Part shown: in pieces, positions 10,366-23,271 of the stretch
How the letters are laid out: the number at the start of each line of letters is the position of its first letter
Position numbering within the stretch: position 1 is the first letter of the stretch
Notes under the pieces: model-generated
Seen by the model: only the letters and a program-made list of their open reading frames with translations
Database searches by the model: none
Told to the model about the DNA's origin: nothing
Translations under genes and position numbers: made by a program
NCBI GenBank assembly: GCA_947179155.2
Contig: OX359275.1
Span: forward strand, 1,921,501 to 1,985,500
Reading direction: 5' to 3'
Source: Hedera helix
Lineage: Eukaryota > Streptophyta > Magnoliopsida > Apiales > Araliaceae
DNA length: 64,000 nt

Positions 10366-13300
10366 GACCCCGAATTTATGAAATACAAAATTTAATTTTT
10401 CTTCATATATATTTTTCTTGAAACAGTAAATGGTTAAATTGACAAAATTGAAAGTTAAGGATGTTATGTGCAAATTTTATTTTGTCGGACAATATTCGTT
10501 TTGTCGGGGAATATTCGGGCCGTACGACGGCGCCGAAATAACAAATTATTGGTGGACCCCACAACGGAATAATTGTCGGATATAGAAAACGACAGAAGTA
10601 ACCTTTTTATATAAAAATAGTCAACGATGTTAACTGTTAAAATACCGGTGATAAAAGAATAGTAGCATACGGTAATTTATAGTATTTTTCTGTAGCACAC
10701 GGTATTGCACAGTGTCTCATATTATTGGTCTGATAATTGACACCGTAACTGTTGCGCATCATTTCATCAATAATTGTCACTGCATAATATTTTATATTAT
10801 CAATTCAATTATTGTTGTTACACAGTATTTTGCATTATTGATTCAATAATTGTCATTACACTATATTTCATATCATTGACTCAATAATTGTTGCTGCACT
10901 GTTTTTAAAATTATTGAATCTAATAATTGTCACAGTAGCAAATATACTGTAATTTATATTATTAAATTAATAATAATCTGTAACGTGTTTATTACATTAT
11001 TGTTGAATTATTGTTGTAGCATTATTTTATATGTTGGACCCACAGGAAGAATAAATAAATAAATAAATAAAAAATTATTAATTTTACTATTTGAAATAGT
11101 AACGTGAATAGTAACATGTGGGCCCCTGTAGGACCCACTTGAAAAAAATTTGCACAAAAATGTGCAGGAAGGAAAAGCAGCCAGCGGCTGCGTGCTGAAA
11201 ATATTCAGCACTGGCGTGCAGCACGCCAGTGCTCACCTACCACGCATAGTGAAAATTTTCTCCTATAAATAGCTTGCTCAGCTGAATAGAAAAATCACAC
11301 CTAAAACATAAAATTTTTCTATAAGAATTTTATGAGTTTTCTCTGACAATAGTAAGGTTATTTTGAGTGTTTGAAAGCCAAAAGGAGTGCAGAAAATTTT
11401 CAAGTAAGTCTTTTATTAAAGAGTAGTAATTTTATAAATTCCTATTTTTCACGGTATTCACAAATCTTCCTTTAGAAGACTCTTCTTTGAGAAGATTCAT
11501 TTTTAAAAGCTTTCTTTGGAAGATTTATTTTAGAATATTATTTTAAAAACTATTTTAAAGTAGTTATATTATACTACAAAAATTATGTTAAATATATATA
11601 ATTTTGATAGTTCATATTATACGAGTTATCATACACTTTGAAAGTTATATATTGTAATTACTAATTTTATTATAAATATATAGGTTGATCAACCTCGTTT
11701 AAATCAATATCCAGTCACGTGTTAAGGTAAGGAATATCATTCTTTTCACACTCTTAAATTTACTACGGTAAGGAATATTATCTTCTTTCATATTCTAACT
11801 TACTACGGTAAGGGGTATCACTCTTTTCATCATCATAAATGGATATTATTTTCTTTCTTACTTGAAGGGATTATCATTCTTTGATTCTCAAAAATAATAT
11901 CGTTTCTTTCTTGTGCCATTTACTTCCATGTATTAAATTGTGGGAATAACCTTACGGCGCGGTTTACCGCCTGTTGGTGAATAACCTTTTGTATTCATTC
12001 CTTATTAATCTTTGAGAATAACCTTACGGTGCGGATTATCGCCTGTTTGGTGAATAACTCTTCGTATTCAAATTGATGGGAATAACCTTACAGCGCGGAT
12101 TATCGCCTGTTTGGTGAATAACTCTTCGTATTCAAATTGATGGGAATAACCTTACGGCGCGGATTACCGCCTGTTGGTGAATAACCCTTTTTATTTGTCT
12201 CGTGTGGAAATAATTTGTCTACACGAATTATCACATGACACTTTTATTCCATATTCGTAAGTGATATCATTTTCCTTTATACTCATAAGGGATACCATCT
12301 TTTTCATCTTCCATTATTCAAACTTACTATGGTAAGGGATATTAATTCCCTTCACCTTTTGTTAATCAAACCTGCTACGGTAAGGGATATTATTTTCTTT
12401 CATACACCTAAATCGAAACTTATTATGGAACTATTGCTTCTATAATTCCTGAAAATATTATATGTTCCATAATAGTTGAATTTCATTATTTCAACTGAAC
12501 CTTCCTATTTTCTGAACATTTCTATTGAACTGTAATCGTTATTCTGAACTGTGGATCTTGAATATCATTTTTAAATTTCACTCCACATCATGTTGGCAAT
12601 TTGGACATTATTTGAATCTGCACAAAGTAAACTTCCGATACTTATTGTTTATCCTGTTCTTCTGTTCATCATTTGTATCACTGTTATTTGTATTAATCAT
12701 CAAGAATCAAGCTGTTGTGAATATCTGTGGCCGGGGGCACAGATGTGATATAATTGTTGAACAGATGACAGGTTAAAGGCGATATACTAGGTTAAAGGCG
12801 ATACATCTGTTCGGTGTCTTTTATGGCACGTGGTGAATGTTCTCTTTGGCCCGTAGTACAAAGATGAACTGTTGATTGGTATGATTATGACCAAAGGCTG
12901 AATCTGGTATAATCATGACCGTTGGTGTTATATTGAATGTCTTTGGCCCGTAGTGCAAAGATGAACTGTTGATCTGCATGATTATGACCAGGAACTGTGA
13001 AGTTGTATTATCTTGACTAATGGTATTTCAGATGATAAAAGTTGATGATATTTTTACTAAAAAGAGAAGCGAGTGGACATTATAGTCTGCATTATTCTTC
13101 TAATAGATTGCTCATTCCACTGCTATTATTGATCTGAACATTGTTCAAGAATTTAACTGCAGTTTTTGATATAAACCTTGTAGTCTATTGTATTCTATCA
13201 AGAACTCAACTGTTGAAGGCTAATGATAATTTATTCGTCATTATCTTAGTCATGATATATCTTACTGGGCTATTTGAGCTCACCCTTTCTTTTGTTCCAT

Positions 13301-13539
13301 TATTTTTCAACAGGAGATGAAAACGTAACGGGGTCTAGCCGGGGGATGGAGTGAGAGCCCGAGGAATAGCTATCCTAGTCTTCACGTGTTGTAAAATAGT
13401 GTGGCAATAATAGTGAAGACTTAGTTGTGTATTACTATACACTGTATTGTTGTACGTTGTGCTTTGTTGTAATAATTTTGTTGTAGTCTTTTGACGACTC
13501 AAGTTTGGGCTGTGTGGGCTCAGATTTGGGGGCGTCACA
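10361..13539 (+). repeat. 3' LTR of Tekay-type element (3179 bp)
   Basis: Nearly identical to the left LTR. It is longer by 64 bp because the tandem array starting GGAATAACCTTACGG has four units here (11941-12190) instead of three; the extra unit is about 12078-12141. The other differences I found are about seven single-base changes, most of them in the last 700 bp. Confidence 0.95.
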
Positions 13540-14915
13540 AATAATATTTCAAATTTTGCCTTATTTAAATTCTTTCAAATCTAATAGTCATATGTTTGGA
13601 GATAATAGTATTATGAACAAATGAATAATTGTTTTGTTACATAAATTGATCTAAACGATTAATGAATTAAGTTATTTTTAACATTTTTTTAATATATTGA
13701 TATATTTATTTTCTTTGAAAAAAAATAAATTTTAGGCCAAAAATTGGTCGGGACAAAATGGCTCACTTTTTTTTTTACTGAAAAATATAAATCCATAATC
13801 CATTTTTTTCCATACGAGTCGGGTCGATCCGTGGACTTGGGCCATTTTTGTCAAATTTAAACACCACCCAAGTAAACTTCAGCGCATCCGTTGGCTGAAG
13901 AGGGATGGGACCCACCTCATAATTGGTGTAAAATTTGAGTGTCCAGTTCAATCCGATCCGATCCAAACCAAAGGTCGAGTCATCTCCAAGCTAACATTCT
14001 CTTACTATTATTCCTCCGATGACCAATTATTACTATTAAGTTACTTTAACCTGCTCCAAATAAAGAATCGGAGCTTTCACTTTTAGGGCACCAAATCATC
14101 ACTTGGTCAAAGTCAGATGAATATTTTTATATGTAAGTGCATCCCGCCCACTAATCGTTATTCTTTCATTTAAATTAATCTGTTTATTCTTCCATGTCAT
14201 ACAACTATAGGCCATATATAAGTGCGAGTTTAGGTGAGACTTTTCGCCCAGAAATCTAATTATAAGTTATATTATAAGGAAGATGCTATTTTTTTATTTT
14301 ATTTTTTTATAAAATTAATATTTTACACCATTTATTCAATTCGAAACATGACATGCAAGTAAATTACAAAAAAAAATCATTTTTTTTGAATTATAATAAT
14401 ATATCTTATAATTATTATTTATATCTGATTTCTTCCTGATTTACCTACAAGATGTATTTATATTATATGGTGTAAAACTAATGTTACTTGAATATATAAA
14501 TCATTAGTATTTTTATTATATGATTTATTCCCTTTTTCCCCCATGAATATATTACAATTGCATTGCCTTGCTAGCTGCCTGCAATATTTGGTATTTCTCT
14601 GACCTCATGCAAATTAACTGAAATTCAGTACTACTAGTATTAAACCTAATTCAGCAAGCATGCGTAGCCAATTAACATTACTTAATTGTACATCTAATAA
14701 ATTCAAACCAAATACTACTATAATTTAATTTAATTGTATTTTCAGAAGGCATGCATAAGAGCCGGTATCATTGCGCAAGCTTAATGTTAAATATATTAAA
14801 ATTAGAGTTAGCCCAACTAAATAACTCACTCTCTTTAAAATACAATAAAGATGTAGATAAAAAAGTGAAAAAGCGCATAATTATTATTGATCAGTTGACC
14901 TCGCATGCATAAAAA

Positions 14916-14918
<3 letters not shown>

Positions 14919-14988
<70 letters not shown>
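14919..14988. repeat. (TA)n microsatellite
   Basis: About 34 AT units. A minus-strand frame that crosses it is an artefact. Confidence 0.95.
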
Positions 14989-14991
<3 letters not shown>

Positions 14992-15348
14992 TAATTTTAG
15001 ATTTGCATAATAAGCTTGCTCCCTTTGACTAGCTGCTAGTAATAAACTGGATATACATGTCAGTGCTGAGAGCTCTCTTTTGTCTACTTTCTTTTTCTTG
15101 AGCAAGTCTTGACATGCATGCTCTATGCAATATGTATATATATCTAGTGATTGACTTGATTATAATAAAATAATGATCAATAAATATTATAAGGTTCACT
15201 GAGAATGGAACCAAAAAAATGATTAGAGTAGCTAGGAGGCAGACCAAGAGACGGACAAGATGATCAATCCTGGCATGGAAAGGTTTATTTGAAAGAGTAG
15301 TCGATTAATTTGTTGGCATAGAAAGCAATGGAATTGCATCATGACATA

Positions 15349-15473
<125 letters not shown>

Positions 15474-16057
15474 CTTTTAACAAGCAATAATGTGATGTTA
15501 GGCCGGTATCTAACCTTACCCGAAGATTACCACTGCATTAATTATGTTTTATACGAAGTAATTAATTAGTCCATTAGTCCTCTCTCAATATATATTCTTT
15601 TCATACCACAAAAGACTATAATGTATATCGTCAAGTGTTACTCTTTTTATAGAATGTGATGAGTATAATGAATGCTTTTAATTAGAAATATTTTTAGTTC
15701 TGAATTCCTCGTAATTCTTAATCTTATTCTTGTTATTAGGGTATTCGTCTTTTCTTATCTGGTACTTATATTCTATTAGGACAAATTTAATAATTCTTTT
15801 AATTTGTTCCAAATTATAAGATATGACTTTTAAATTGAAAAGGTTAATTTGAAACATTTTCTCACTCAAAAATTAAGATGATTCATTAAAATAAAACAAT
15901 AAATTTCACAATAAGTAGTACTTTTTTAAAGTAATTTACAATATTCATCATTAATTATATTGATTAAAATTAAAAAAATGTATGTCAATTTTAAATTTAA
16001 AAATTTTCAAATTAACCTCAAAAATCAACTACAGTTTTATATTTTATTTTGAATAAA

Positions 16058-16242
16058 TCTATAAATACATATATATTACACATTTCTTCTCGAAACGCAA
16101 GTTCAAAGGTCGTTAAATGATTAATAAAACCAACATGTGAATCCCCCTCCCTCCAACACTCGCTTTTTGGTTTTATTAATCATCTAATAATTTTTGCACT
16201 TGTATTACGAGAAAGAATGTGTAAAATACATATATCTATAGA
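16058..16242. mobile_element. Foldback MITE, about 185 bp
   Basis: The sequence from about 16058 (TCTATAAATAC...) through TTAATAAAACC near 16131 is the imperfect reverse complement of 16168-16242 (GGTTTTATTAATCAT... to ...TCTATAGA). Matching blocks include TTACACATT/AATGTGTAA, TTCTCG/CGAGAAA and GATTAATAAAACC/GGTTTTATTAATC. The loop is about 35 bases and C-rich. There is no coding capacity; I did not find a clear target duplication. Confidence 0.7.
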
Positions 16243-18975
16243 TGGACTCTTATATTTTTTGAATGGAGAGAGTAAGTAGTATAAAACCGTGCGAGTTCCA
16301 TGCACGTACATGGATAATAAACATACAAGAAATATACAAATAAGTCGGTAATTATTTTGCTAATTTAATTGTTTGGTTTGAACTTTGAAGTTTCAAATTG
16401 ATATAAAAATTAATACTCCAAATTAAGGCTAGAAATGAAATACCTTGGAGCTTAATTATATTTTCGGATTTTTCATTGCATTGCATGTCTGGGTGGGTGT
16501 TGACATTCCAGAGTGCGGTTTCAGTTCCTTGCAATCTACTCATAATGGATTAAAAGGTGATCATCGATCGAAAGGTAGTATACATAAAATGATGACTCAT
16601 CTGCATGTTACAACACATAATTTGAATTTATTGATTATTGATGGGGCTTTGGACATAATAATATTCTTTTTATTTGCGGTGTTGGATTAACTAGTCATCA
16701 TAACCACCAAATGCAGCGTAATTTAGTACTTTGACAACATAACTCACTGTCTTAATAATTTCACAAGTCAATTATGTAAGGACTGCATCTTCGCTTGTTG
16801 ACCACGCAACTAAGGAGAGATAAAAGGACCAAATGCTAGTTACTGCACGACCCGATTATATATATATATATATATCGATGATATGAAATTAGGGTAAACA
16901 GACAAAAATCTTGTAAAAATTCCAAATGTAATCTTTTCCAACACAATTAATAAAGTAAAAGTTGCGGTTTTTTCTATACTAATTGTCCTGCAGAATAAAA
17001 GTTGCATTTAAGATTTCTTTTAGGATTTAATTTTCCGATACATGCATGTAACTTTATTGTATATCAATACATATGTATAAATATGTGTATATATATAGAC
17101 GGAGGGGAAGGGGTACATATAGTTGCATGCTTGGGAGGCTTATGTTCCGCCTGATCATTTCAGCTGAAATGCAATGAATCATTCCATCTAGAATGTAATG
17201 AATCATTCTATCCTTCATTATATTCTTTCACCCATTTTATTCTTTTCATTCAAATATAGCATAAGAATTTCTAAAAATTATCCAAACATATTTACACTTT
17301 TAACTAGTTGTTGGCGGACCTCTGACCGCTTAATTGTTTGATGGAGTGATTGGAACATTTGAGCAAATTAATCTAAGATTATAAAAGGTCTATATCTCTA
17401 ATTTTTACTTAAGATATAAGTAATAGTATGTTAGAAAATTCATAATTTTATAGTCTGAAATTAGGATTGTACGTATATATCTTTAATAAAACGGAATAAA
17501 AAATAAAATATATTTTCAATTTTAAAACTTTACAAGTAATTCATAATGAGTCCAACACAAATTCTTTTTTATACATAACATCCACAAAAGATAAATTGGC
17601 GATTTTTTCTTAATTTCTTGACAAAATTAAGAATGATTGACGAGGTTGGTAGTTGTGACGGAGCTTAATTAATTTCCACACCAAACTATTTAAGTGATTA
17701 TTATGCAGCCGCAAAAATTAAGATAAGATCAAAGTTGTGGCATGTGCCCTAAAGCTAATCAAAGCTAGCGGATATATGAATTTTTTTATTTTTAAATTTT
17801 CTTCCTTATAATCTTCTTCCCTTACCAACTAGCGATCCTGTGCTTCAGATTATCCATTCTCTGATCTGTCTCTATCATTAGGTGCCTTCAACTTGAGTTT
17901 TATTGATATTGAAAATATTATATATATACTACTCCATATGATTTATATATTTTACATGCCCATCCATGTTGACAGGGGTTTTCCTTATCTGATTACTCAT
18001 CTTCCATCCTTTTAAGGAAAGGTCAGATATATTCTCATCCTATAGTATTATTTTTTATTAACAAATTAATCAATATACTTATATATATATAAATGTGATA
18101 ATATATAGCAACACACCACTATCTATAATATTTATAACAGTGATTAATAATATATGTTTTTGTGAACAATTCAATTGTTATCCATCGATTCCATTGTAAT
18201 GAGTTCTATGTATTGTGATAAATTTATGCCGAATTATAATTGCGAAATTTAAATTGAATAGAATTATTAAATGACTTCACTTAATTACACATCTCTCCAA
18301 AAAGATTATCACTAATATTTATTCATGTTACTGACAATTAAAAAATCGACCTAAACATTCGTAATATATATCATATTTGTTCTAATATTTCACCTTTACT
18401 TATTTAAAGTCAAAATTTCTTTGTAACTTCTTTTGGGTGTTATGAAATTAATCTCCTAAGACCAAGAATGCTTGTTTCTCTGAAGCTTAGCAAAAGGCCC
18501 GCCCAAACCGTTGTAATTCACAATTTCATAGACATCCTATAAAAATAAAATCATCTAAAGTATCTTTTTAGCCTCAACATAAAACTCAAGACAAAAACAC
18601 ATTTAAATGGAATGGACCAGTACAAATCTTTTGCAATCATGGATTTTAAAAAAACCAACCCATTAATCATTTGAGGCGTAGTCCATATGTAATTTTGTCT
18701 AGGCCATAGGCCCATAGCTATCATTCTCTTCTTCTATTCTTAAGTTTCAATTGATTTTTTGAAGTTGAGATATCAGAACTTGATCCGGTTTCTAACATGG
18801 AATTCTTACAATTTAAAAGTAGAGTATTATATTGGTTCAGCATATCTCTCGTACTATAAAATATTATTAAAATACTCATTATCATTAAGGACTTTTTTGA
18901 GTGCGTTAAACAACAAGAGAGTGTTTGTCATTAAAGAAAAAAAGAAAAAAAAAACTTACATGCAAAAACCCCAAC

Positions 18976-18976
<1 letters not shown>

Positions 18977-19022
<46 letters not shown>
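18977..19022. repeat. 46-base poly-C tract
   Basis: An unbroken run of 46 C, about 335 bases upstream of the Lhca2 start codon. The complementary strand is G46 and could form G-quadruplexes. Its exact length is uncertain because long homopolymers are hard to sequence. Confidence 0.9.
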
Positions 19023-19023
<1 letters not shown>

Positions 19024-19230
19024 CGGACAAAAGAAATATCCAAGCAATATTCGCTTCTGTGACAAAATTGCCCTTGAAAATGTAGTGGCTCATTGAAGCT
19101 GATTGAATGCTGAGAGTGACTTTAATGGAATGTGAACCACCAGCTTGAGATTATTCCAGGTAATTCTGCAAGGACCGGAGGTGGAGAGGCTACAAATTAG
19201 ATTCTGCAGGCCAGGTGGCAAACCCAACAG

Positions 19231-19269
19231 CCAATCAGCTCTTAATTCCCCTATCCTTTAAGATAAGCC
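19231..19269 (+). promoter_or_regulatory. CCAAT box and GATA (I-box) motif upstream of Lhca2
   Basis: CCAAT at 19231-19235 is followed by AGATAAGCC at 19261-19269, about 90 bases before the start codon. A CCAAT-GATA pairing is a known feature of light-responsive Lhc promoters, and GATAAG is the I-box core. I see no convincing TATA box between here and the ATG, in keeping with the TATA-less promoters of many nuclear photosynthesis genes (inference). Confidence 0.6.
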
Positions 19270-19356
19270 CCTGCCCTGCGTACATTAACAGCTTCCTCAT
19301 GTCCAGATCTCATACTCACCAATCAAACACACGGCATTCAAACAAAATTTTCCCAC

Positions 19357-20787
19357 ATGGCCACCTCCTGTGTTTCAGCCATTGCAGTAGCTGCTTTCTC
19401 TTCCCCAAGGTTAGTTACCATCACCCTCTTGCCAGAATGGAACTCAATTATAAAAAAGCTATATGATACATTCATGAATCATTGATTGATTGCATGTCTC
19501 TGTCTATAACCGTATATTTACCTTCAGTTTTTAGGAATAAATATAGTTCAAGTAGCTATATGGATAATCACTGTTACCTCTAAATGGGATTTTTTTTTAG
19601 AATTTTTTGTTTACCGCTATATATCATTTCCAAGCTACATGATTGTACTGTTTAAAGATGGATAATGATAAAACACAATATTAATGCATGTGCATCCATC
19701 AAGTAATCGATTCATTAAATTACAGTTCCCAGAAAAATAGATCCATTGTGGGAACAACAAAGGCTTCTTTTCTTGGTGGGAGAAGACTGAGAGTGAGCAA
19801 GTTTACCGCACCAGCTGGAACACGATCAGTTAGTGCTGTTTGCGCAGTAGCTGACCCTGAAAGGCCCCTCTGGTTCCCTGGCAGCACCCCTCCTCCATGG
19901 CTTGATGGCAGGTCTGATGATGATTTCATTTGTAATCCACTATATGATATTACAAATTAATATAAGAGCAAAGTTTGTGTTTTTGTCTGTGTGCGTGTTT
20001 GTACATATTTTTTTCAAGAGCACAAGTGGTACTATGTTGCTGAAGTTAGATTTTAATTCTGCTATGCAGCCTACCTGGAGATTTTGGTTTTGATCCTCTT
20101 GGTCTAGGTAAGAGAGATAATTTTGGCATGTTGGATCCGTGAACTATATTTGAATTTAGCTTCTCTATTGATGCTCAAAATTACTAATAGCTTGATTCAT
20201 TATAGCCTCGAAATTCATGTAATGTTTCTTAAACAGGATCTGATCCTGAGACTTTGAAATGGAACCAACAATCAGAGATTGTACACTGCAGATGGGCAAT
20301 GTTAGGTGCAGCTGGTATTTTCATTCCTGAACTTTTAACAAAGCTTGGAATTCTAAATACCCCATCATGGTACACCGCTGGTGAGCAAGAGTACTTCACT
20401 GATAAGACCACACTCTTTATCATCGAGATGATTCTCATCGGTTGGGCTGAGGGAAGACGGTGGGCAGACATACTCAAGCCGGGGTGCGTGAACACCGACC
20501 CCATCTTCCCTAACAACAAACTCACAGGGACAGATGTTGGCTACCCAGGTGGCTTGTGGTTTGACCCACTTGGTTGGGGTAGTGGTTCTCCTGAAAAAGT
20601 CAGGGAGTTGAGGGAAAAGGAGATCAAGAATGGAAGACTGGCTATGTTGGCTGTGATGGGTGCATGGTTTCAAGCTGAATATACCGGCACTGGACCTATT
20701 GACAACCTCTTTGCTCATCTCGCCGATCCTGGTCATGCTACCATTTTTGCTGTAAGTAGCCACCATAATGTATTTACTTTTGCATAC

Positions 20788-20828
<41 letters not shown>

Positions 20829-20985
20829 CACACGTGTAAATAACAAAGAAGCTATGGACGTGCAATAAAACAGGCAGAATGCTACAGAAAATTAAGGGTA
20901 GCATGCATATCTAGTGCAAGTGAATCTGATCAAGTTGAGTGTACTTACCATTTCTGATGTTTTACAGGCTTTCACCCCCAAATGA
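19357..20985 (+). CDS. LHCA2: Photosystem I light-harvesting chlorophyll a/b protein, Lhca2 type
   Basis: Encodes a PSI antenna protein of the thylakoid membrane that binds chlorophyll and passes excitation to the PSI core; Lhca2 pairs with Lhca3 in the LHCI belt. Five exons: 19357-19409, 19726-19911, 20070-20107, 20237-20751, 20968-20985, all with GT-AG introns and a continuous frame of 269 codons plus TGA. The N-terminus is a Ser/Ala/Arg-rich plastid transit peptide, with the mature part beginning around ADPERPLWFPG. Helix 1 has ExxHxR (Glu106, His109, Arg111); the His ligand rather than Asn fits Lhca1/2, not the red-shifted Lhca3/4. Helix 3 has KEIKNGRLAM (Glu221, Asn224, Arg226). The C-terminus is IFAAFTPK, as in Lhca2. 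The last intron holds a TA microsatellite (20791-20823). The gene appears intact. Its closest alternative is the Lhca2 paralogue Lhca6. Confidence 0.95.
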
Positions 20986-23271
20986 GAGAAGCAAGAGAGA
21001 CATCTAACTGCTGTTTTTGTGTCTGAGCAACACTGAAGATCTTTCTGCCAAAAAGGGTTAGACGTGTGCTTCTCCAGTGATGTTTGTATCATTAGAACTT
21101 TGTATTGCCCCAATTATGCCTCCTGTAGAAAGCTCATGCAGTGTACAAATACCTCTTTGAACTTAAACGCATAATTTTATAAACTCAAATTTGAAATTGT
21201 CCATAACTACATTCATTTGCATGGTAGTGGAACTTTTATACCACTTGAGTTCCAAATCCATGAAACTAAAATCCATTATTTCTACTAGTCTGAAAATCAC
21301 ATATCAATGTAGTTAGACTCAAAATCCGTGCCTCAATTTTATGATAGAAGTACTCAAAACTAGATAAACAGTTATATCTATATCCAGTAAAAGATAACTG
21401 CACAAGAAGAATTACAGGTTAGTTCGTATCATCAGAACAAGAAGGCCTACAACCCTTGTGTAATATTTAATTTTTGACCATGCCTAAGGGATACAAGGAA
21501 GTGACGTAGAACTCAGTGAAAATGAAAATTTAAAATTTTCAATCATCGATCACTCCATAAACAAGGAGATGCATGTATACAGAGACTCAATCACGAATAT
21601 GGGGAGAGAAATAAACATCTAATCACTAGGAATTACTATATTAAAAAATTGAATTTCTAGAGTCTTCAAACTTAAGTAGCATGAAGTCTCTCTTGCAAAG
21701 CACCAGAAACCAATGCATTAAAAAGGTTGGACCAAGATTGAGGCACTCCGGCTTGGGTCAGATGGTGGAACTGGATATCTTTGATTATTAGCTCTTAAGC
21801 TAATAAAATGGCTTCATGGACTTCAATATGTATACTAATCCTTAAAGAAGTAGAATTGATTCAGTATGCAGGTGACTGATTAGGTGAAGCACAATAAAAG
21901 AATAGTATACGAATGGCCTACAAATTGGTACATTACCATAAAGGAAAATGAACATTTTCAAATGGTATCATTTTAGTACCCGAATTAATATGAACTCCCT
22001 TGTACCATAACTCAAAGATCAATATACACTTGAGAGCAACTAAGTTTATTTAATTTATAATATTGTGAAACTATAGAAGTCAACGAATTGGAAATCAAGG
22101 CAACAGAGATAAGTATAACAACTAGTGAAGGCTACAGGATTACAAGACCAGGTACTGTAGAAAGAAGAATACTAAAATGCAAAAACTAACAAAGAAGCAT
22201 TGATGGAAGGTGGAAGTGATATGCACTAGAATGGATCTCTTAGAAGGTAAAATTTAAATGACAAATAATTTGTAGTACAATTCAAAAAAAAGAATCATAA
22301 ACCAATCTAGTCCTTGATAATCCAGGATTACGTCTGAAACCGGTACAACTATATTCAGGATTTCAGATAGTTAAGCTTTATCAGTCTTTTTCTTTAGCAC
22401 AACGAAACAGAAAATAAAATCTATAATCTTTACAGATTTCCACCAAAGACAAATTTGCAGCTGTAATTCACCAATTATTAGATACCATTAAATGTATCGA
22501 GGTAGCCATTGTATACCTGAATAAGAGACTTTATTCAATAAACTAAAGTCACAGTCATTTCAAGATTTTTCTTAAGGAATATAAAATCAGATAAGCAAAG
22601 CTTCTTCTCAAACAGATTATGATTTGAGTTAGGTATTAGTTTTGACATTTTACGCCACAAGAGAGCATTTAGTGGTCACGGGACCTTGTATTTGTTGAAA
22701 GAAGCCTAACTCAGCTCCATACATGGATGAGAAAAATTCAAGAAAACCATAGTTTGAAATTTCAAAATCATGGTACACTCTCAAGAAATAAGACTCTAAC
22801 GGTGTTTCATTGTGCACAAGTGCAGCCCTTAGTAAGTCCCAACATTTTCTCAACACTAAAAGGAATCCATGCATTAAGAACTGGAATAACTCCCACAACA
22901 ACGCAGAAACGAATCCAACCTACAAAGGATCCAAAATTGTATTATGTGTCCTTCATGCTATTTTCTGAAATAATGTCTAGGATAACGCTTATTGTCTAAA
23001 TTTGCCTTAAAATTATCCTCAACATTAAGTAGAATGTTTATATGATGAAAATGAACAATAAGATTGCAATTTTCACTGCTTGAGTTAATCTTATGAGTGA
23101 CATTAGCATGAACATCTCTGAGCAATAGAATTAGCAGAATAAAGAATAGTAAGAAAACAGGGAAGGAATAGGTCCAAGGATTGTCACCGCCCAGTGCCCA
23201 CCTCGTAAAACAATCAAAACCTCATAAGACTCTTCCTAGTAGATATATTGGTTGAGCTATTGTAGGTGTAT
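20986..23271. other. Lhca2 3' flank and intergenic region
   Basis: The first 200 bases or so are probably the Lhca2 3' UTR (AT-rich with TAATTTTATA near 21170). The remainder shows no open frame with a recognisable domain and no obvious repeat structure. Confidence 0.6.

Larger units (their letters stand above)
3707..13539 (+). mobile_element. Tekay/Del-type Ty3/gypsy LTR retrotransposon, RT-deleted
   Basis: Two long direct repeats (3707-6821 and 10361-13539), each starting TGTAAGACCCC and ending GGGGGCGTCACA, flank an internal region of about 3.5 kb. The 5-bp target duplication AATAA is perfect (3702-3706 and 13540-13544). A primer site resembling the 3' end of initiator tRNA-Met follows the left LTR, and a purine tract precedes the right LTR. 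The domain order protease, RNase H, integrase, chromodomain places it in the chromovirus branch; the TTTCGGGGACGAAATTT run before the purine tract is typical of Tekay/Del elements. The LTRs differ by only about seven point changes and one 64-bp repeat unit that I could see by eye, so insertion looks recent. The reverse transcriptase core is missing, pol has an in-frame stop, and no gag was recognised, so it cannot encode its own complete machinery. Confidence 0.95.

Noticed and set aside
18759..19085. 108-codon frame with a polyproline stretch
   Set aside because: The proline run is the C46 homopolymer and the rest has no similarity to known proteins.
20365..20904. 179-codon minus-strand frame across Lhca2 exon 4
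   Set aside because: Shadow of the real exon on the other strand; runs into a TA repeat.
22650..22999. Overlapping 83- and 90-codon frames downstream of Lhca2
   Set aside because: No domain, opposite strands open together, no splice or promoter signal.
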